Positions 7,099-9,983 of a stretch of DNA of 9,983 nt are shown here, piece by piece; the first letter of the stretch is position 1; each line of letters starts with the position of its first letter. The notes below the pieces were generated by a model. The model saw only the letters and a program-made list of their open reading frames with translations, did not search any database and was not told where the DNA came from. The translations under genes were made by a program, and so were the position numbers. This stretch comes from Candidatus Hebobacteria bacterium. Its GTDB lineage: Bacteria > Armatimonadota > Hebobacteria > Hebobacterales > Hebobacteraceae. The DNA lies in assembly GCA_029821235.1 (NCBI GenBank), contig JALGTT010000036.1:6765-16747 (forward strand), in the 5' to 3' direction.

Positions 7099-8043
7099 CT
7101 ACCGCCGCACCGCCATCCACACGACCACCGCCACCACCGCCACCAGGACTCCGGAGACCGCGAGCGCCCTCCGTTCCTCACGAGAATACTTGAGATGGGG
7201 CCAGATCGCCGCCAGCAGCCCGGCCGAGATGAACGGCAGGCCCGGCATGCCGGGAGCGTCCGGCCAGAGGAAGAACGCGAACGGCGCCACCAGCATCGCC
7301 GCGAACACCGCCCACATCGCTTTCACTGCATTCATGGAATACCGCAAGGCGACGCTGAGGAACAACGCGAGGAAGAGAAAATCTCCAATTCCGACGGCGG
7401 TGAGCACCGGCACGCTCACCCCGGCCGGGATCTCCACCGGCATGGTGGCGCTGAAGGCCTCCACCACCTCCGGCGCCTGTTCGCTGACCTTGGCCACCAC
7501 CCCGTGGAACACGGTGATGATGTCCGCGATGGAGGCCACCACCGCCACCGGCAGCAGCAGTTTCCCCTCCCTGATCACCCGGGACACCAGCCGGCCCAGG
7601 AAGATCGCCCACACGATCAGCGCGGTGTTGCCGACGGACTCCTGCCCCAGGAAGGCGGGGAGCGCCTCCGCCAGCCGCTGCCCCGTCTCCGCCGCGCCCA
7701 GCCAGCGCCCCACCACCGCCACCACCATCGGCCGCGCCGCCGCGAACACGACTCCCGCGCCCACCATCAGCATCGCCTCCGCCCCTGCCCGCAGGGGGAT
7801 GCGGCACAGGCTGAGGGCCAGCAGCAGGGCGAAGGCCAGGCTGGTCAGCCCCACCCCGGCGATGATCCCCCAGATGGCGAGCAGTGACGTGGTCCGCGCC
7901 GCCAGCAGGCTGGCCGCCAACTGGGTCAGGGGATAGCAGATGGCGTAGACCAGCGCGGCGCGGGCGGGATGGACCTCCGACCAGCGCGCGTGGGCTGGCT
8001 TCGCGGAAACGTCTTCGGGGATATCGTGCGATTCCTGAGTCAC
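7099..8043 (-). CDS. Putative GxGD (presenilin/signal-peptide-peptidase-like) intramembrane aspartyl protease, 314 aa
   Basis: This is a multi-pass membrane protein. By eye about nine hydrophobic segments are visible: roughly 28-48, 53-80, 88-112, 139-158, 162-181, 209-234, 240-260, 265-282 and 291-311. One segment carries S-I-A-D-I-I-T-V-F (171-179) with Asp174; the next carries G-I-G-D (218-221) with Asp221; after one spacer helix comes P-G-L-P-F (267-271). In presenilins and signal peptide peptidases the catalytic aspartates sit in YD and GxGD motifs on neighbouring helices, and a PAL motif begins a helix one further on. In human SPP the aspartates are D219 and D265 (46 apart) with PAL near 317; here the spacings are 47 and about 48. 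The D-I-x-x-V-F context also resembles SPP. The YD tyrosine is Ala173 here, and no bacterial function is known to me. The GTG start at 8043 has GGAG 6 nt upstream and is the first standard start after a stop. If the assignment is wrong it is simply an uncharacterised polytopic membrane protein. Confidence 0.65.
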   Translation of the reverse strand: MTQESHDIPEDVSAKPAHARWSEVHPARAALVYAICYPLTQLAASLLAARTTSLLAIWGIIAGVGLTSLAFALLLALSLCRIPLRAGAEAMLMVGAGVVFAAARPMVVAVVGRWLGAAETGQRLAEALPAFLGQESVGNTALIVWAIFLGRLVSRVIREGKLLLPVAVVASIADIITVFHGVVAKVSEQAPEVVEAFSATMPVEIPAGVSVPVLTAVGIGDFLFLALFLSVALRYSMNAVKAMWAVFAAMLVAPFAFFLWPDAPGMPGLPFISAGLLAAIWPHLKYSREERRALAVSGVLVAVVAVVVWMAVRR

Positions 8044-8093
8044 CGACCACTCCAGGCATGTGTCAATAGACTACTGGATGGGCCCAGGGCAGT

Positions 8094-8112
8094 CCTGCCG
8101 GCCGCAGGCAGG
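8094..8112. repeat. Small inverted repeat directly after the stop of the 599-aa gene
   Basis: CCTGCC (8094-8099) can pair with GGCAGG (8107-8112) around a 7-nt loop, abutting the TGA stop (8113-8115) of the exported-protein gene. No T-run follows on the minus strand, so it does not look like an efficient intrinsic terminator. It may protect the 3' end or set a partial stop between this gene and the membrane protease-like gene 69 nt further on. Confidence 0.35.
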
Positions 8113-9912
8113 TCACCCCGGCCGCGCCGCGAGGCGCACGGGGTAGTTCGAGCCCGACTGAGGCATGGTCTTCAGCCGAACCCGGCGCGTCTCCCCGGGG
8201 GCCAGCCGATACTCCACGAGGGGAACCTCCACCCCCCGCTGCATCATCGCCGCCTCCACTAGGCGGCCGTCCACCACCACGCTCGCCCTCGCCGGCCCGC
8301 CCGCGGGCTCCATGGTGAGCGCCACCTTCGCCTCCTCCGCGGTGGGGTTGACGAGTTCCAGTGCGATGTCGTAGATGACCCCATAGTTGCCGCGCAGTTC
8401 GTCCCCCTCCACCAGCCCGGAGGACGGATTCCGCCCGATGGTGATGAAGGCCCACGGGCCGCCCACCAGATAGCGGGCCTTCACCTCCCGCCTGGGCTCC
8501 GCGTAGTGCCACTGGCCGAGCAAGGGGGATTCGCGGTAGGAGTCAATGGTGCGGGGCAGGCGCTGGGGGCTGTGGGGGGCGAGGTAGATGCGCACGCTCA
8601 CCGTGGTCGCGCTCATCGCCCGCAACTCCAGCACCCCGCTGGCGATGGTCCCCTTGGGCATGGTCTGCACCACGATGGGCGCGGCCCTCCCCACCGGCAC
8701 GGGGGCCACCCAGCCGATGCCCGCGGTCTGGTTCCGCAGAAACTTCTTCGCCGCCCGGTGCCCGGCCCAGGCCTCGTCATAGGAGGGTCCGCCGATCCCC
8801 TCGATCACGTGCACCCGCGCCGTCTCGTCGCCCAGGTTCCACAACTCCACCACCAGGTCGGCCTTCGCGCCGGTGGCGTTGACGTGATGGTAGAGCAGCC
8901 GGATCGCCTCCCCGTCGTGGAGCCTCCCCTCGAACCAGAGCCCGTGGGAGGTGAGTTTCTCCGGCCAGTTGCTGACCATCAACATGCCCGCCGGCGGCAG
9001 ATCCACGCTCTCGTTGCGCACCACCACCTGCTCCCGCCTGCGGCGGGGGAGATAGCGGTCTCCGGCGGCGGCCATGAACACCGGCGCGCGCGCGGCCTTG
9101 CCCCGCGGCAGCGGCTTCACTCCCTCCGCGATGGGCGTCACCCGCCCCCACGCGCCGGGCTCCAGCACCATGCTCGCCGCCGCGCACGCCTTCACCGCCC
9201 TCGCCACCACCTCCGCCGGAGCGGGATTCCCGGTCACCTCCGCGGTCGGCAGGGGAATCCAGCGGGCGGCGTACTTCTTCACCGCCAGGGGCACCCGCAG
9301 CAGGTTCGCCTCATCGGAGACCTCGGCGTGTCCCATCACCCGCACCGTGCCGGTTTCCGGCTGCCACGTTGCGCTCGCCACCGGCGCCTCCACGCGGACG
9401 CTCACCTCGCCCACGATGTTGCCCAGCAGACGCGCCGAGCGCGCCTCGCCGAGGGGGGTAACCAGTGCGCGCAGCGAGAGATAGGGCCGCTGGAAGGCCT
9501 TCCGCAGGTTCTCCGCCCACACGCGCGCCAGGCGATCGGGGTCGGAGCGGTGGGCCCTCGCCATCGTCCTGTCCACCGCCAGCACGCGCTCGCCCCTGGC
9601 GACGATCGCCCGCCTGCGCCGCTCCCGCTTGAGGGTGATGTCTGAGGGGCGCAACCCTGCTTCGGCCAGCCCGTTGAGCCGTCTCGCCACCTCCTGCGCG
9701 TCGGCGACGGACTGCTCGCCCCGGCCCGCGAGGGTGAACAGACTCTGCGGTCCCGCGTACACCCGGCCGCGGGGTTTCCCGTCGGGGCCGGTCACCCGCA
9801 CCGCCTTGAAGGTGAGAGTGCTGGCCGCCTGCGCGGGCGGAACGGGTGAGAAGCACGCGGCGAGCGCGGCGAGCAGCGCCAGCGCCGCCCCGAACTTCGC
9901 GGTGCGAATCAA
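8113..9912 (-). CDS. Exported protein of unknown function, 599 aa, multi-domain beta-rich
   Basis: Residues 1-30 are an export signal. L-A-A-C (17-20) is a lipobox-like site with Cys20, but A-Q-A-A (27-30) also suits ordinary signal peptidase, so lipoprotein status is open. Residues 35-145 look like the periplasmic N-terminal domain seen in some cyanobacterial-type MscS channels: S-L-F-T-L, then A-R-R-L-N-G-L, then V-L-A-V-D, and D-R-L-A-R-V-W-A-E-N-L-R (126-137). Residues 148-213 resemble a small Ig-like or secretin-N-terminal beta domain. Residues 295-450 and 480-599 are two further beta-rich regions; the first includes L-L-Y-H-H-V-N-A-T-G (339-348) and V-V-E-L-W-N-L-G-D (354-362), the second L-E-L-V-N-P-T (518-524). 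No enzyme motif or later membrane helix was seen. The TTG start is inferred from the 4-nt overlap with the upstream stop and from AAAGG at 9920-9924. The domain parallels are from memory and unverified. Confidence 0.8.
   Translation of the reverse strand: MIRTAKFGAALALLAALAACFSPVPPAQAASTLTFKAVRVTGPDGKPRGRVYAGPQSLFTLAGRGEQSVADAQEVARRLNGLAEAGLRPSDITLKRERRRRAIVARGERVLAVDRTMARAHRSDPDRLARVWAENLRKAFQRPYLSLRALVTPLGEARSARLLGNIVGEVSVRVEAPVASATWQPETGTVRVMGHAEVSDEANLLRVPLAVKKYAARWIPLPTAEVTGNPAPAEVVARAVKACAAASMVLEPGAWGRVTPIAEGVKPLPRGKAARAPVFMAAAGDRYLPRRRREQVVVRNESVDLPPAGMLMVSNWPEKLTSHGLWFEGRLHDGEAIRLLYHHVNATGAKADLVVELWNLGDETARVHVIEGIGGPSYDEAWAGHRAAKKFLRNQTAGIGWVAPVPVGRAAPIVVQTMPKGTIASGVLELRAMSATTVSVRIYLAPHSPQRLPRTIDSYRESPLLGQWHYAEPRREVKARYLVGGPWAFITIGRNPSSGLVEGDELRGNYGVIYDIALELVNPTAEEAKVALTMEPAGGPARASVVVDGRLVEAAMMQRGVEVPLVEYRLAPGETRRVRLKTMPQSGSNYPVRLAARPG
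9909..9912 (-). promoter_or_regulatory. TTGA stop/start overlap (translational coupling)
   Basis: The TGA stop of the upstream gene (9911-9909) and the TTG start of the 599-aa gene (9912-9910) share bases in the string TTGA on the minus strand. AAAGG at 9920-9924, inside the upstream gene, is 7 nt from the TTG. Such overlaps usually mean that ribosomes ending one gene re-initiate on the next, placing both genes in one operon. Confidence 0.6.
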
Positions 9913-9983
9913 GCCGGGGCCTTTCGCAGGAGCGGGAATCCCAGCGCCTCCCTTTGGGCGAGATAGGCGCGCGCCACCTGCCT
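9909..9983 (-). CDS. C-terminal 24 residues of an unidentified upstream gene (partial)
   Basis: The minus-strand frame entering from the right edge reads RQVARAYLAQREALGFPLL, then RKAPA and a TGA stop at 9909-9911. It is a plausible helical C-terminus with a charged tail. It overlaps the start of the 599-aa exported-protein gene by 4 nt, which supports its being a real gene in the same operon. Too little is present to name a family. It was accepted because the frame is open to the window edge and the stop/start overlap is of the type common in tight operons. Confidence 0.6.
   Translation of the reverse strand, partial: RQVARAYLAQREALGFPLLRKAPA

Noticed and set aside
7076..7120. N-terminal 15-codon extension of leuS starting at GTG 7120
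   Set aside because: It overlaps the stop of the upstream gene, while ATG 7075 has GGAGG just upstream and the family homology begins shortly after it.
6035..7936. A 633-codon plus-strand open frame opposite leuS and the GxGD-like gene
   Set aside because: Shadow of two well-supported minus-strand genes; composition is low complexity and it spans their intergenic gap.
8038..8066. A perfect TTGACA (minus strand, 8061-8066) just before the GxGD-like gene
   Set aside because: At 17-bp spacing the -10 position would read GTGACT, which is the start codon itself and a poor -10 box, so transcription would begin inside the gene.

Overview
This is a high-GC bacterial window in which every gene I can support lies on the minus strand, so genes read from high to low coordinates. 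No rRNA, tRNA, CRISPR array, transposase or phage gene was seen. The phylum cannot be fixed from the sequence. A soil or thermal high-GC lineage such as Armatimonadota is a guess from the look of the secreted proteins.

Layout in reading order: (1) 9909-9983, the last 24 codons of an unidentified gene. (2) 8113-9912, a 599-residue exported protein of unknown function, whose TTG start overlaps the stop of gene 1. (3) 7099-8043, a 314-residue multi-pass membrane protein that carries the signature of presenilin/signal-peptide-peptidase (GxGD) intramembrane aspartyl proteases. (4) 4577-7075, leucyl-tRNA synthetase. (5) 4086-4556, a membrane-anchored ComEA-type helix-hairpin-helix protein. Genes 1-5 are tightly packed (4-nt overlap, then gaps of 69, 23 and 20 nt) and look like one transcription unit. 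After a 224-nt gap come (6) 868-3861, a soluble multi-GAF sensor histidine kinase; after 102 nt (7) 532-765, a 77-residue secreted small protein; and after a GC-rich structured spacer (8) 1-416, the N-terminal part of an exported glycoside-hydrolase-like TIM-barrel protein that runs out of the window.

The most notable item is gene 3. Its two membrane aspartates (D174 in an A-D-I-I-T-V-F context and D221 in G-I-G-D) lie 47 residues apart, and a P-G-L-P-F element follows about 48 residues later. Order and spacing are close to those of eukaryotic signal peptide peptidase. It sits directly downstream of an exported protein and upstream of leuS, so it is a good candidate for a little-described bacterial GxGD protease. 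The rest of the window combines translation (leuS), DNA uptake (comEA), cytosolic signalling (the kinase) and exported proteins. Apart from the close packing of genes 1-5, I see no evidence that they form a single pathway.
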